In this document: positions 17,185 through 25,485 of the stretch, piece after piece
Numbering within the stretch: the first letter of the stretch is position 1
Layout of the letters: every line of letters begins with the position of its first letter
From: JAAYZM01 sp964510785
Lineage (GTDB): Bacteria > Actinomycetota > Actinomycetes > Actinomycetales > Cellulomonadaceae
NCBI GenBank assembly: GCA_964510785.1
Contig: CAZECM010000001.1
Span: forward strand, 62,001 to 126,000
Direction of reading: 5' to 3'
DNA length: 64,000 nt
The notes under the pieces: model-generated
Seen by the model: the letters and a program-made list of their open reading frames with translations, nothing else
What the model was told of the DNA's origin: nothing
Database searches by the model: none
Position numbers and translations under genes: made by a program

Positions 17185-18336
17185 TCAGGGGGTCTGGGCG
17201 TACTCCGCGACGACGTCGGTATCGACGTCGATCCCCAGGCCGGGGCCGGTCGGCACCTTCACGACGCCGTCCTCCAGCCGGATGGTGTCGCCGATGATCG
17301 ACTCGCGGAACGGGTGAGCCGACCTGTCGAGCTCGAGCGTCGGCTGCCCGGTGAACTGGAACGCGCGTGCGGTGGGGGGCAGCGTCGCGGTCACCTGGAT
17401 CGCCGCGGCGAGGCCGATGCCGGTGCCCCAGACGTGCGGGATGACTGTCGCGTTGTGCGCCTGGGCGATCGCGGCGATCTTCCGCAGCTCGGTCGGGCCC
17501 CCGGCGCTGCACACGTCCGGCTGGTAGATGTCGACCGCGCCCTCGGAGATCCAGCGAGCGAAGTCGAACTTCCCGAACAGGTTCTCCCCGGTGGCGATGA
17601 ACGTGCCGGTGGTGCCGCGCAGCGTCTTGTAGCCCTCGATGTCGTCCGCCTTGAGCGGCTCCTCGAAGAAGTGCACCTTGAGGGGTTCCATCTCGAGCAG
17701 CAGCCGGCGAGCGGTCGGGGCGTCGTAGGCGCAGTTCGCGTCCACGGCGATGAGGACGTCCGGGCCGACCGCGTCGCGGATCGCCGAGATGACGGCCAGG
17801 TCGTCGGCGATGCCGTACCCGATCTTGACCTTGAAGCTCGTAAAGCCGTCGACGACGTGCCGCCGAGCCTCCTCCACGGCAGCCTCCGGGTACGTCCGGC
17901 CCTCCACGCGGTAGAAGCCGGTCGCGTACGGGATCAGCTCGGAACGGTGGGCGCCACCGAGGAGCTCGTGGACCGGACGCCCGAGGATCCTGCCCTGCAG
18001 GTCCCACAGGGCGACGTCGACCCCGCTCAGCGCATGGACGGCTGCGCCACCGCCGTAGGGCCGCGTGGTGTTGTACATCAGCTCCCACAGCACGTCGATC
18101 TCGAACGGGGAGCGGCCGATCAGCAGAGGGCGGTAGACGCCTTCGATGAACGCCTTGGCCGTGTCACCACGCTGGGTGCCGTGGCAGACGCACTCTCCCC
18201 AGCCGACAGCCCCGTCGGCCGTCTCGATCCGCACGACCACCGAGTCGCGGCGCGTCGCCGGACCGCCCCAGATCCTGAACGGCTGCTCGAGGTCGCTCGT
18301 CAGCACGTACACCTGAACACTGGCGATCGTCGTCAC
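17185..18336 (-). CDS. Enolase-superfamily protein, galactarolactone cycloisomerase-like (copy 2)
   Basis: A 383-residue protein. GTG at 18336 has AGGAGG seven bases upstream; this replaces a longer open frame with no ribosome site. The catalytic layout is like copy 1: KVK, VDANCAYD, FFEEPL, ATGEN and PHVWGTGIG. It is first in the long operon ending at 9191, just downstream of an IclR-type operator. Copy 1 has an altered second metal segment (FAEELMRP, not FFEEPL), so the two may act on different sugar acids or stereoisomers. Confidence 0.77.
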   Translation of the reverse strand: MTTIASVQVYVLTSDLEQPFRIWGGPATRRDSVVVRIETADGAVGWGECVCHGTQRGDTAKAFIEGVYRPLLIGRSPFEIDVLWELMYNTTRPYGGGAAVHALSGVDVALWDLQGRILGRPVHELLGGAHRSELIPYATGFYRVEGRTYPEAAVEEARRHVVDGFTSFKVKIGYGIADDLAVISAIRDAVGPDVLIAVDANCAYDAPTARRLLLEMEPLKVHFFEEPLKADDIEGYKTLRGTTGTFIATGENLFGKFDFARWISEGAVDIYQPDVCSAGGPTELRKIAAIAQAHNATVIPHVWGTGIGLAAAIQVTATLPPTARAFQFTGQPTLELDRSAHPFRESIIGDTIRLEDGVVKVPTGPGLGIDVDTDVVAEYAQTP

Positions 18337-18459
18337 GTGCGCCCCTCCTCTGGTCGCGCGGGGCGCTCCGGACGGAATCGCCATCTCAACCACCTCGTCG
18401 TCGTGGAGGGCGTCCACCGCGTCACATCGACGCTGCCCGCGGTCACCGCTCCGTTGCGG

Positions 18460-18484
18460 AAGTTCATGTATATGAACCTTGTTC
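18460..18484. promoter_or_regulatory. IclR-type operator, copy 1
   Basis: AAGTTCATGTATATGAACCT followed by TGTTC. The core GTTCAT/ATGAAC is an inverted repeat with a third GTTC half-site after it. It lies between the divergent operon start (18336) and the IclR gene (18566). The same pattern, 18 of 25 bases identical or more, recurs at 20377-20401. Confidence 0.7.
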
Positions 18485-18565
18485 GGAATGCAGTAGGACG
18501 CTAACCTGGCGCTCGCACGCATGTCAATTGCCGCGCGATGTCGCCGGCGTCCGAGGAGGTCGTCC

Positions 18566-19324
18566 ATGGTCATGGCCCCGACGGTGGTGAAGTCCGCGGA
18601 CCGGGCGCTCGTGCTGCTGGAGGTCTTCAGCAGCGACCCCCGGCCGCGCACCTTCGTCCAGCTGCTCGACGAGACGGGCATCCCCAAGAGCAGCCTCCAT
18701 GCGCTCCTGGGCACGCTCGTCCAGCGGGAGTGGCTGGTCGCCTCGGCGCCCGGAGCGGTGTACTCGCTGGGTTCGCGCGCGGTGGAGATCGGGGCGGCCT
18801 TCCTGCGGACGCCCGGGCGCGGCTCCTACGACTATCTGCTGACGGACCTGTGCGCCCGGCTGGGCGAGACGGTGAACATCGGGAGGCTGGTGGACGACTC
18901 CGTCCTGTATCTCGGCGTCCGTCGTCCCCCGCACGCCTTCCAGTTCCTCTCCTCGCCGGGGCTGCGCCTGCCTGCTCATGCCACGGCGCTGGGCAAGGCG
19001 CTGCTCGCCGAGCTCGAGCCGGCACAGGTGCGCGAGCTGCTCGACTTCCCCCTCGAGCGGCTGACCCCGCACACGATCACCACGGAGGACGCGCTCATGG
19101 TCGCCCTCCGTGAGATCCGGGAGCAGGGCTACTCCCGGGAGTGGGAGGAGACCTCGGCCGGAGCGACCTGCACGGCCGTCTCCGCCGAGGTGGCGGGTGA
19201 GCGCATCGCCATCGGGGTAGCGGTCCCGACCTCGCGGATGGCCCCCGACAAGCAGGAGCACATCCTCACCGAGCTGTTCAAGGCCAAGGCGGTCCTGACC
19301 AGCTCGGCGTCGCTGCGCGCCTGA
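18566..19324 (+). CDS. IclR-family transcriptional regulator
   Basis: A 252-residue regulator. ATG at 18566 follows GAGGAGG by six bases. The N-terminal winged helix (SADRALVLLEVF, IPKSSLHALLGTL) is followed by the IclR effector domain with LPAHATALGKALLAEL and a late SAEVAGERIAIGVAVP segment. It is divergent from the uronate/aldarate operon and most likely its KdgR-like repressor, sensing a pathway intermediate. Two operator copies show that it probably also controls the NTF2-like gene pair. Confidence 0.85.
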   Translation: MVMAPTVVKSADRALVLLEVFSSDPRPRTFVQLLDETGIPKSSLHALLGTLVQREWLVASAPGAVYSLGSRAVEIGAAFLRTPGRGSYDYLLTDLCARLGETVNIGRLVDDSVLYLGVRRPPHAFQFLSSPGLRLPAHATALGKALLAELEPAQVRELLDFPLERLTPHTITTEDALMVALREIREQGYSREWEETSAGATCTAVSAEVAGERIAIGVAVPTSRMAPDKQEHILTELFKAKAVLTSSASLRA

Positions 19325-19335
19325 CGCCCGCGCGG

Positions 19336-19875
19336 CTACCAGGTCCAGCGCGCCGAGACCGGCTCGGCTCCCCAGTCGGTGCCCCACGGCGCGAGGACCT
19401 CGACGTCGACAGCCGTGGCAGCGAGCAGCCAGCGCGCCTCGTGGCGGACGAAGCGGTCGACGGTGTGCCCCATGAGGATCCACGGCTCTCCGCCCCGCGT
19501 CAGCGGCTGCCACAGCGCCCACGTGCCGGTCGCCTCGCCGGCATCGGCGTCGAGGTCGATGACCGGCCCGCTGACAAAGCTCATCGTGTAGGACAGCCGC
19601 TCGCCGAGCTCGCGCACGTGCTCGACGTACGCATCACGGCCGTCGACCGTCCCGAACGGCGTCGCGGTCCACCGGTAGTCCGCGATCAGGTGCTCGCGCA
19701 CGGCAGCCGGATCGCCGCCCCTGGTCACCGCGTCGTCGACCGCGAGCAGCAACCTCGCCTTCACCTCGCGCACCGCGGCTCTCGCCTCGAGCCGCACGAT
19801 GCGGCGCTCGAGGGCGTCCCTCGTCGCGCCCGTCCCGCGCTGGTCGCCGTCCGGCTCGTGCTCCGGCATCGTCAT
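19336..19875 (-). CDS. NTF2-like (SnoaL) superfamily protein, copy A
   Basis: A 179-residue protein with an N-terminal helix (RLEARAAVREVKARLLLAVDDAV) and a cone-shaped sheet typical of the NTF2-like fold (LIADYRWTATPFGTVDGRDAYVEH, ATGTWALWQPL). Family members include dehydratases, isomerases and binding proteins. ATG at 19875 has GAAGGG upstream. It starts 10 bp after the related gene 19885-20364. With the shared operator, this suggests a paired enzyme in the same catabolic regulon; the chemistry is unknown. Confidence 0.65.
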   Translation of the reverse strand: MTMPEHEPDGDQRGTGATRDALERRIVRLEARAAVREVKARLLLAVDDAVTRGGDPAAVREHLIADYRWTATPFGTVDGRDAYVEHVRELGERLSYTMSFVSGPVIDLDADAGEATGTWALWQPLTRGGEPWILMGHTVDRFVRHEARWLLAATAVDVEVLAPWGTDWGAEPVSARWTW

Positions 19876-19884
19876 CGTGCCCTT

Positions 19885-20364
19885 CTACTCAGGCTTGTAC
19901 TGGTCGGCGACCGCCTCGGTCGGGCCCCAACCGCTGTCGAACGGGACCAGGAAGCTGATCTGCTGCCTCCGCTCGAGCCACTCCCGCCTGGCGCCGTCGG
20001 TGCGGATGCGGATGTCGTGCTGGAAGGTGCCGAAGTGGGCGGCCTGGTCGAGGTTGGGCGCCTCGAAGCAGTAGCAGTGGGCGAGTGTGACGTCGCTGCC
20101 CTCCAGCGGCTCCAGCAGAGGGTTGGTGAAGAAGTGGATCGTGTACTGGGCAGCCAGGCTGTCGTAGAACGCATAGAGCGCCTCCCGACCGCGCAGCTGA
20201 GCACCACCGGTGTCGTAGTAGCCGTCGACGGCCCACATCTGCGACAGCTCCTCCGGCGGGTACGGGCCGGCGTCGCAGAGGAACCCCGCCGCGTGGATGA
20301 GGTCCTCGGCGTCCTCGCACTGCTCCAGGCGCCGGAGACGCGCGTCGAGGTCGTGCTCGTCCAT
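19885..20364 (-). CDS. NTF2-like (SnoaL) superfamily protein, copy B
   Basis: A 159-residue protein. ATG at 20364 has GGAGGT seven bases upstream, better than an upstream in-frame ATG. It shows the NTF2-like pattern: helix RLRRLEQCEDAEDLI, a Trp-Ala-Val-Asp segment after LSQM, DTGGAQLRGREALYAF, and sheet strands TIHFFTNPLLEP and LAHCYCFEAP. It differs from copy A, so the pair may form a heteromer. The IclR-type operator lies just 12 bp upstream of the start. Confidence 0.65.
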   Translation of the reverse strand: MDEHDLDARLRRLEQCEDAEDLIHAAGFLCDAGPYPPEELSQMWAVDGYYDTGGAQLRGREALYAFYDSLAAQYTIHFFTNPLLEPLEGSDVTLAHCYCFEAPNLDQAAHFGTFQHDIRIRTDGARREWLERRQQISFLVPFDSGWGPTEAVADQYKPE

Positions 20365-20376
20365 GCCGTGACCTCC

Positions 20377-20401
20377 AAGTTCACAGATGCGAACCTCGTT
20401 C
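20377..20401. promoter_or_regulatory. IclR-type operator, copy 2
   Basis: AAGTTCACAGATGCGAACCT followed by CGTTC, matching the operator at 18460-18484 at every conserved half-site position and in the same orientation. It sits in front of the NTF2-like pair and overlaps the expected promoter. Confidence 0.65.
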
Positions 20402-20595
20402 ACCTGCTGGGTAATCTGCGGCGAGGCTAGGCCGGCCGGAGGGCGATGTCAATCGCGCCGTCCGCGCTGCCGGCCCACGTGAACAACCGCACAGACGGGC
20501 TGCTCCCGATGTGCCGAAGATGCACGGGTGTTCCCGCAGAGGGCTGGAGCCGTGGTCCCGCGACGCGCGGCACAGCGCTGTGCGGTCGTCATCAG

Positions 20596-20611
20596 ATACC
20601 CCTAGGGGTCT
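20596..20611. promoter_or_regulatory. CsoR/CstR-type operator
   Basis: ATACCCCTAGGGGTCT with a perfect 12-bp palindrome ACCCCTAGGGGT. This is the class of site bound by CsoR-family regulators, including the persulfide sensor CstR. It stands directly before a decayed CoA-disulfide reductase/rhodanese pair, the classical CstR targets, so it looks like a relic of that regulation. Confidence 0.55.
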
Positions 20612-20620
20612 GTTGCGACC

Positions 20621-20981
20621 ATGCCTGCAGCAGCGTCCTCCACCGCGCCCCAGCGCGTCGTCGTCGTCGGCGGTGTCGCCGGCGGCATGAGCGCCGCCGC
20701 CTGGCCCCGGGGCCGGGATGACGGGCGCCGACCTGGCCGAGCTGGAGCTCGCCTACGCCCGGCCGTACGGCTCGGCCAAGGATCCGGTGAACATGCTCGG
20801 CTTCGTCGCGCTGAACGTCTTGGACGGCAGGATGCCCCAGTGGCAGGCGGCGGACGTCGACGACCTCCTGGCCACGAGCCTCGTCCCGGACGTCCGGTCC
20901 CACGCAGAGTTCGAGCGCGGCCACCTCGAGGCGCCCGAACGTCCCGCACTTGTCCGCACCCGCGAAGGAGCCCACGCATGA
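20621..20981 (+). pseudogene. CoA-disulfide reductase/rhodanese, internally deleted
   Basis: It begins with an FAD-binding start (RVVVVGGVAGGMSAAA), but the frame breaks at about 20700 and the homology resumes in another frame at 20718 with the C-terminal signature LELAYARPYGSAKDPVNMLG and a short rhodanese-like tail. About 350 residues of the pyridine-nucleotide-disulfide oxidoreductase body are missing. The intact enzyme reduces CoA disulfide or persulfide. This copy cannot function. Confidence 0.7.
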
Positions 20982-21181
20982 GCCTCCGCGACGCCCTCGA
21001 CCGTCTCCTGCGCCGCACGGACGACGGGACGCTCCGGCCCACCGTCGACGGCCCCACCGCCGTCCGACTCGTCCACGACGGCGCCAGCCTGCTCGACGTC
21101 CGGGAGCGCTCCGAGCGGAAGGCCGGTCACGCACCCCAGGCCGTGCACGTGCCGCTCTCGGGTGTCGCCGACGCGCCGTAA
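20978..21181 (+). pseudogene. Truncated rhodanese-domain protein
   Basis: ATG at 20978 has GAAGGAG upstream and overlaps the end of the preceding remnant. Its 67 residues include the first rhodanese half (LLDVRERSERKAGHAPQAVH) but stop before the active-site Cys loop. It belongs with the preceding reductase fragment as the remains of a sulfur-detoxification operon. Confidence 0.6.
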
Positions 21182-21293
21182 GCGGACGGCGCACGCCGGA
21201 CGTCGCGCGGTAAGGCCCCAGGAGCGGACGCCGGACGGCGCGCGACGTCGAGCGCGGTCGCCCGGGGTCTCGAGCCCGGGCGAGTCCGGCGCG

Positions 21294-22173
21294 CTACATC
21301 TCCTCGTGGGTCTCCGGGTCCCCGCCGAAGAGCCGCCCGTCCGGTCGCCCGAGGCCGGTGATCGCCTCGACCTCGTCGTCGGTGAGCGCGAACCCGTCGA
21401 CAGCGAGGTTCTCTCGCTGACGGCCCGGGTCGGCGGACTTCGGAATCGGCACCGCGCCGAGCTGGACGTGCCAGCGCAGGATCACCTGCGCCGGCGTCAC
21501 CTGGTGCGGCGCGGCCGCCGCGGTGATCGGCGTCGTCTCCTTCACCGGTGCCGCCTTACCCAGCGGGCTCCACGCCTCGGTCAGGATGCCGTGCTCGACG
21601 TGGAACGCCCGGAGCTCGCGCTCCGGGAAGAACGGGGTGCATCTCCACCTGGTTCACCGCCGGCATCACGCCCGTCGCCTCCGCCACGCGGGTGAGCATC
21701 GCGGAGGTGAAGTTCGAGACGCCGACCGAGCGCACGCGACCATCCTGCTGGAGGCGGACCATCGCCCGGGACGTGTCGACGTACCTGTCCACGCTCGGGT
21801 TGGGCCAGTGGATGAGGGCGAGGTCGATCGTGTCGAGCCCCAACGGGGTGCTGGACCGCTCGAACGACGCCAGCGCCTCCTCGTAGCCGTGGTCCCGACC
21901 CGGGATCTTCGTCGTGACGGCGATGTCGGCGCGCGGGACGTCCGTGCGCCCGATCGCGCGGCCGACGGCGTCCTCGTTGCCGTGGTTCACCGCGGTGTCG
22001 ATCAACCGGTAGCCGACGTCGAGCGCGCTCAGGATCGCGTCGGTCCCGGCGTCCCCGCGCAGCGGGTAGGTGCCGAAGCCGATCTCGGGCAGGTGGGCTC
22101 CGTCGTTCAGGATGGCATGACCCGACGCTACGCGACCGACCAACGCGGTGCCGGGGCAGGGGCGATCAGACAC
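21294..22173 (-). pseudogene. Aldo/keto reductase with a single-base frameshift
   Basis: Starting at GTG 22173, the frame encodes an AKR barrel: LPEIGFGTYPLRG, LIDTAVNHGNEDAVGRA (Asp and the Tyr-equivalent region), VTTKIPG, LALIHWPNP and SVGVSNF. At about 21636 an extra G throws the frame off; removing it restores FFPERELRAFH and joins to the remaining C-terminus (VILRWHVQLGAVPIPKS, then NLAVDGFALTDDEVEAI) that ends at 21294. Apart from that base the gene looks whole, so a recent mutation or a sequencing error are both possible. Confidence 0.75.
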
Positions 22174-22226
22174 TAGCCTCGTCGAGGCTCGATCCTGAGC
22201 CCACACGACCAGCGGAGGTCAGACCC

Positions 22227-22545
22227 ATGGGAAGGGCGCAGAACCCGATCTTGCCCGGGTGCTACCCGGACCCCTCGATCCGCCGGATCGGGGACGACTA
22301 CTACCTCGTCACCTCGACGTTCGAGTACTTCCCCGGCAGGCTGACCGGGCCCGAGCACGTGGTCTGGCACGGTGCGCTGGAGAACGCGGTGTGGGCGGAG
22401 GCGCCGCACCTGTACGCGATCGACGGCCGCGACGACCTCCGGGCGGCCGAGGCCGGTACGGAGTTCCACCACGCGCAGTCGGTGGCCCGGGCCGACGCCG
22501 TCACCGGTCCGTACGTCGGCTCCAAGGGCAACCCGGTGGGCCAGG
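22227..22545 (+). pseudogene. GH43 beta-xylosidase/arabinofuranosidase fragment
   Basis: ATG at 22227 follows GGAGGT. The first 40 residues are a perfect GH43 start (NPILPGCYPDPSI with the catalytic-base Asp, then YYLVTSTFEYFPG). The next segments (VWAEAPHLYAIDG, GTEFHHAQSVARA, TGPYVGSKGNPV) come from further along the family but are joined with internal deletions, and the gene is cut at about 22545, where an unrelated restriction-enzyme remnant starts in another frame. Confidence 0.72.
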
Positions 22546-23414
22546 CAGCAAGGAGCGCAAGTCTGTTCTGGTCGACCTGGCCACCAGGCTCGGGCTAGAC
22601 GTCGACACGACGCTCAACAAGGTCGACCTCGGCGCCGCCGTAGCAGGACGGCTCCATGCTCCTTGGAGCCCGCGGCACTTGTCCACCGGCCAGACCATCA
22701 CTCTCGAAGGTCTCAACGCTCTCCTGGCCGCCGGCGAGCGGCACCTCGGTCTCCTCGGGCAGAGCGCGGCCGACGCCTTCACGACACCGGGCGAGGAGGC
22801 GGAGGCGCTCCTCACGGCCCTCGCCGCCGCGATCGACACGACATGGGATGGCCGACGCTGCGTGGAGACCATGCGTGATGCCGAATTCCGCCACTGGCGC
22901 CAGACGGAGTGGATCGGCTGGCACTTCGAGTACGTCGGAATCGCCGCGCTCGTCAACGCCTTCGGGGGCGGGCCCAAGCGCGTCCTCAACACCTCGTTCG
23001 ACTACTCGCTGCGCACCACCTGGGACCTGAAGGCGCACAGCTCTGGCGGCGAGAACGCCGCGATTCTGAATGACCTCGATGCGATCGAGACCGGCCTGAC
23101 CGAGCCGGGTGGCCTCGGCTTCATCGTGCTGACCGCGCCGCGTTCGACGCCTGGCATCGTGCACAGCGAAGCGCCGGACCCGCCGATGAGCGCTCTCGTG
23201 CGCTCAAGTCCGGCTTCACACCACTTCGCCTCGACGCCTACCACCTGCAGGACCTAACAGCCTCGAGGCGGCCATGCAGCGGGGAGAGCTCGCCGTCATG
23301 GCGCAGGGCCGGCAACCAGACGGGAGCGCGCGAAAGCCCAAGCTGAAGATCCGCTTCGGGGCCGCCGACGCGCCTGGTGGCTCGCGGGTAGCTTCACGCT
23401 CCCTGACGGCCTGA
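22546..23414 (+). pseudogene. Type II restriction endonuclease remnant
   Basis: The coding signal begins abruptly at the GH43 junction without a start codon. It includes an N-terminal-like segment (STGQTITLEGLNALL), then MRDAEFRHWRQTEWIGWHFEY and a PD-(D/E)xK-like site, FDYSLRTTWDLKAHSS, in the pattern of type II restriction enzymes. Shifts between about 23200 and 23260 split the C-terminal part (LKSGFTPLRLDAYHLQDLT, then AAMQRGELAVMAQGRQ). A missing 5' end and at least two frameshifts make it non-functional. No cognate methylase is next to it. Confidence 0.55.
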
Positions 23415-23466
23415 CAACATCGGCGCGGCCCTTGCCAGCGGGCCCGAGGCGTCACGAGACGTCAGG

Positions 23467-23736
23467 ATGGGCGACTTCAAGGACGTCTGGCGGCGGATCC
23501 AGCGACAGGCGGGAGAGACGTTCCACACGATCACCGGCTTGCCGTTCACGTACACGGTGCTCGGCGACTACCTACGGGTCGCTCGGGACGGGGAGGAGAT
23601 CAACCGCTCCTTCTCCAAGACCAACTTCCGGCAGGCCGCGGAGATGATGCCGACCGACGGCCCAGGTGGGCTGAGGGGACGTCAGGGAGCCCCGTACACC
23701 TGGGCGATCCTCGCCGACGCGCGGGTTCGGGCCTAG
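23467..23736 (+). CDS. Small protein associated with the restriction remnant
   Basis: An 89-residue protein: DVWRRIQRQAGETFHTITGL, PFTYTVLGDYLRV, EINRSFSKTNFRQAAEM and a final YTWAILADARVR. The strand-helix layout resembles small proteins or C-terminal domains often found with restriction-modification genes, but I cannot name the family. It may be intact or the tail of a lost gene. It lies 50 bp after the restriction remnant, on the same strand. Confidence 0.45.
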   Translation: MGDFKDVWRRIQRQAGETFHTITGLPFTYTVLGDYLRVARDGEEINRSFSKTNFRQAAEMMPTDGPGGLRGRQGAPYTWAILADARVRA

Positions 23737-23781
23737 CCGCCGAAAGTGGGCGTCGGCGACCCCGGCGGACGGCAGCGCGCT

Positions 23782-23804
23782 GGTAGCAGTTTCGGTAGCA
23801 GTTT
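23782..23804 (+). repeat. Two 11-bp direct repeats downstream of the integrase
   Basis: GGTAGCAGTTT occurs at 23782-23792 and 23794-23804. The surrounding gap (23737-24006) has no gene. The spacing of about one helical turn would suit paired protein binding, for example by integrase or a regulator; the role is unknown. Confidence 0.35.
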
Positions 23805-24006
23805 GTCTCCAGACCGAGGCTACCGTGCCCTACCGCCTGCGTCCGCTCACCCCGCTGACCTGCCCGAACGCATCCACACACATCCGCCCGACACCCCTCC
23901 AGGCCACTTGGAAAGCGTGTTGAGCTGGCCTCCACCTGGATAGCGCGCCTGACTCGTCGCTTCGCGGCTCCGACGACCGGTAGCGGCCCACGCATAGGGT
24001 CTCGGA

Positions 24007-25371
24007 TCAGACACTGCCGGCCGTCTGGCCCAGCGCCGCGTCCAGCCGGTCCGCGATCCGCCGCTGCGCCCCGTCCGCAGCGTGCTGGTAGTGCAGCGCC
24101 GCCCTCGGGCTCGCGTGCCCTGCCCGTTCCATCAGCTCGGGCAACGTCGCCCCGGTCGCGGCGACGACCGTCATCGCGGAGTGGCGCTGGTCGTGCCAGG
24201 TCAGGTCGTCGCGCCCGATCGCGCGTCGTGCGCGGGCGAACATGACCGAGCGACTGCCGGCGGACAGTGGCGTGCCGTTGACGGTGCCGAAGACGAGCGC
24301 GTCCTTGCCCGGCGGGGTGAACTGCGCCAGGTGCTCGGTGAGTGCGTCGACGGCCACGGTCGGCAGCGCGACGGTGCGCCGTCCGGCGATGGTCTTGGTC
24401 GAGGAGAACCGGTCGACCCCGGTCCCCGGTCGGGTCAGCGACTGCTCGACTCGGACCGTCCCGGTCTTCAGGTCGACGTGGCGGCGCTGCAGGGCGAAGA
24501 GCTCACCCGCACGCAGCCCGCTGCAGAACGCCACGATGACGGCCGCTCGGTAGCGCTCGGGCATCGCGTCGGCCAGGGCCCAGATCTCCGGTGCGGTGGC
24601 GACCTTGCGCTCCGTGCGGCCTCGGGTGTCGCGCTGGCTCGCCCCCTTGACTAGGCAGGGGTTGGCGGCGATCAAACCGTCCGTCACCGCCTGGGCCATC
24701 CCGGTGTGCAGCAGCCGGTAGGCCTGTGCGGCCTCGGTGCGCCCGGCGTTGCGGTCGCGCGGGCGGTCGGCGGCCGTCGTTCCACCGGTCGCGTCGACCC
24801 ACGCCTGGCGCAGGGAGGCGGGGATGCGACCCGTTGCCGCGACGGTTGTCCCGTTCGCGGCCGCCCACCGGCGGATCGCGGCGTTCACCTGGCGCGGGTG
24901 GGACCGAGCACGTTCCCACCGCTCGGAGGCGCGGCGCGTGGACTCGGCGAGCACGGTGCTGTCCCACTCCCGCACGTCTGCCGGCGTGACCGACGCCAGG
25001 GTCTGCGCCCCGAGGTGGACGACCCGCGGGCGGCCGGTCGGGCGGTCGACCGACAGCGGGACATCGATCCAGGTGCCGAGCAGCCGCAGGTAGAGCGCGC
25101 GGGTGCTCTCGGCGAGGTCGCCGCGGGTGGTGATCCAGTCGCGGAACCAGTCCCCGAGCCGTTCCTGGCCGCGATTCGGGTCGTGCCAGGCGCCGCGGGC
25201 CATCCGAGAGGTCTCGTGAGCCAACGCCTCATCGGCCTCGGTCTTGGTCGCGAACGTGCCCAGCGACCGTGACAGGCCGTCCGGGCCTGTGTAGCGGGCC
25301 TGCCAGGCGCCGGAGGACAAGCGGCGGATCGAGCCGCTGGTGCGTCGGTGTGCGGTGCGACGAGCGGTCAT
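24007..25371 (-). CDS. int: Site-specific tyrosine integrase
   Basis: A 454-residue tyrosine recombinase. An arm-binding N-terminus (SIRRLSSGAWQARYTGPDG), a SAM-like core-binding domain (about 65-175) and the catalytic domain are present, with Arg 287 (GLRAGEL), His 393 and Arg 396 (HDQR), His 419 (GHAS) and nucleophile Tyr 428. It is complete. The gene ends far from the tRNA and starts 114 bp from the right attachment repeat, the typical layout for integration into a tRNA 3' end. It belongs with the excisionase-like gene at 3953-4180. Confidence 0.93.
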   Translation of the reverse strand: MTARRTAHRRTSGSIRRLSSGAWQARYTGPDGLSRSLGTFATKTEADEALAHETSRMARGAWHDPNRGQERLGDWFRDWITTRGDLAESTRALYLRLLGTWIDVPLSVDRPTGRPRVVHLGAQTLASVTPADVREWDSTVLAESTRRASERWERARSHPRQVNAAIRRWAAANGTTVAATGRIPASLRQAWVDATGGTTAADRPRDRNAGRTEAAQAYRLLHTGMAQAVTDGLIAANPCLVKGASQRDTRGRTERKVATAPEIWALADAMPERYRAAVIVAFCSGLRAGELFALQRRHVDLKTGTVRVEQSLTRPGTGVDRFSSTKTIAGRRTVALPTVAVDALTEHLAQFTPPGKDALVFGTVNGTPLSAGSRSVMFARARRAIGRDDLTWHDQRHSAMTVVAATGATLPELMERAGHASPRAALHYQHAADGAQRRIADRLDAALGQTAGSV

Positions 25372-25394
25372 GGTCGGACCTCCCTGGGCGGAAA

Positions 25395-25414
25395 GTTATG
25401 GCACGTTATGGCAC
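25395..25414 (+). repeat. Right tandem 10-bp repeats, possible integrase arm sites
   Basis: GTTATGGCAC occurs twice in tandem, between the integrase start and the right attachment repeat. It matches the pair at 2425-2444 inside the left end, in the same orientation. Confidence 0.65.
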
Positions 25415-25485
25415 GAGCCGACCTACGAGAGGATCCCAGAGGGGTCTGACATTCACTTCGCAAGTCGCTGACCTGCGGAAACACC

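Noticed and set aside
9191..20403. A second nested mobile element around the uronate operon
   Set aside because: No flanking repeats, transposase or second integrase were seen at the borders; the decayed genes on both sides hint at it but do not prove it.
22546..23736. Active restriction-modification system
   Set aside because: The endonuclease lacks its start and has frameshifts, and there is no adjacent methylase.
23782..23804. CRISPR or integron array start
   Set aside because: There are only two 11-bp units with a single base between them, with no spacers and no cas genes or integron integrase.
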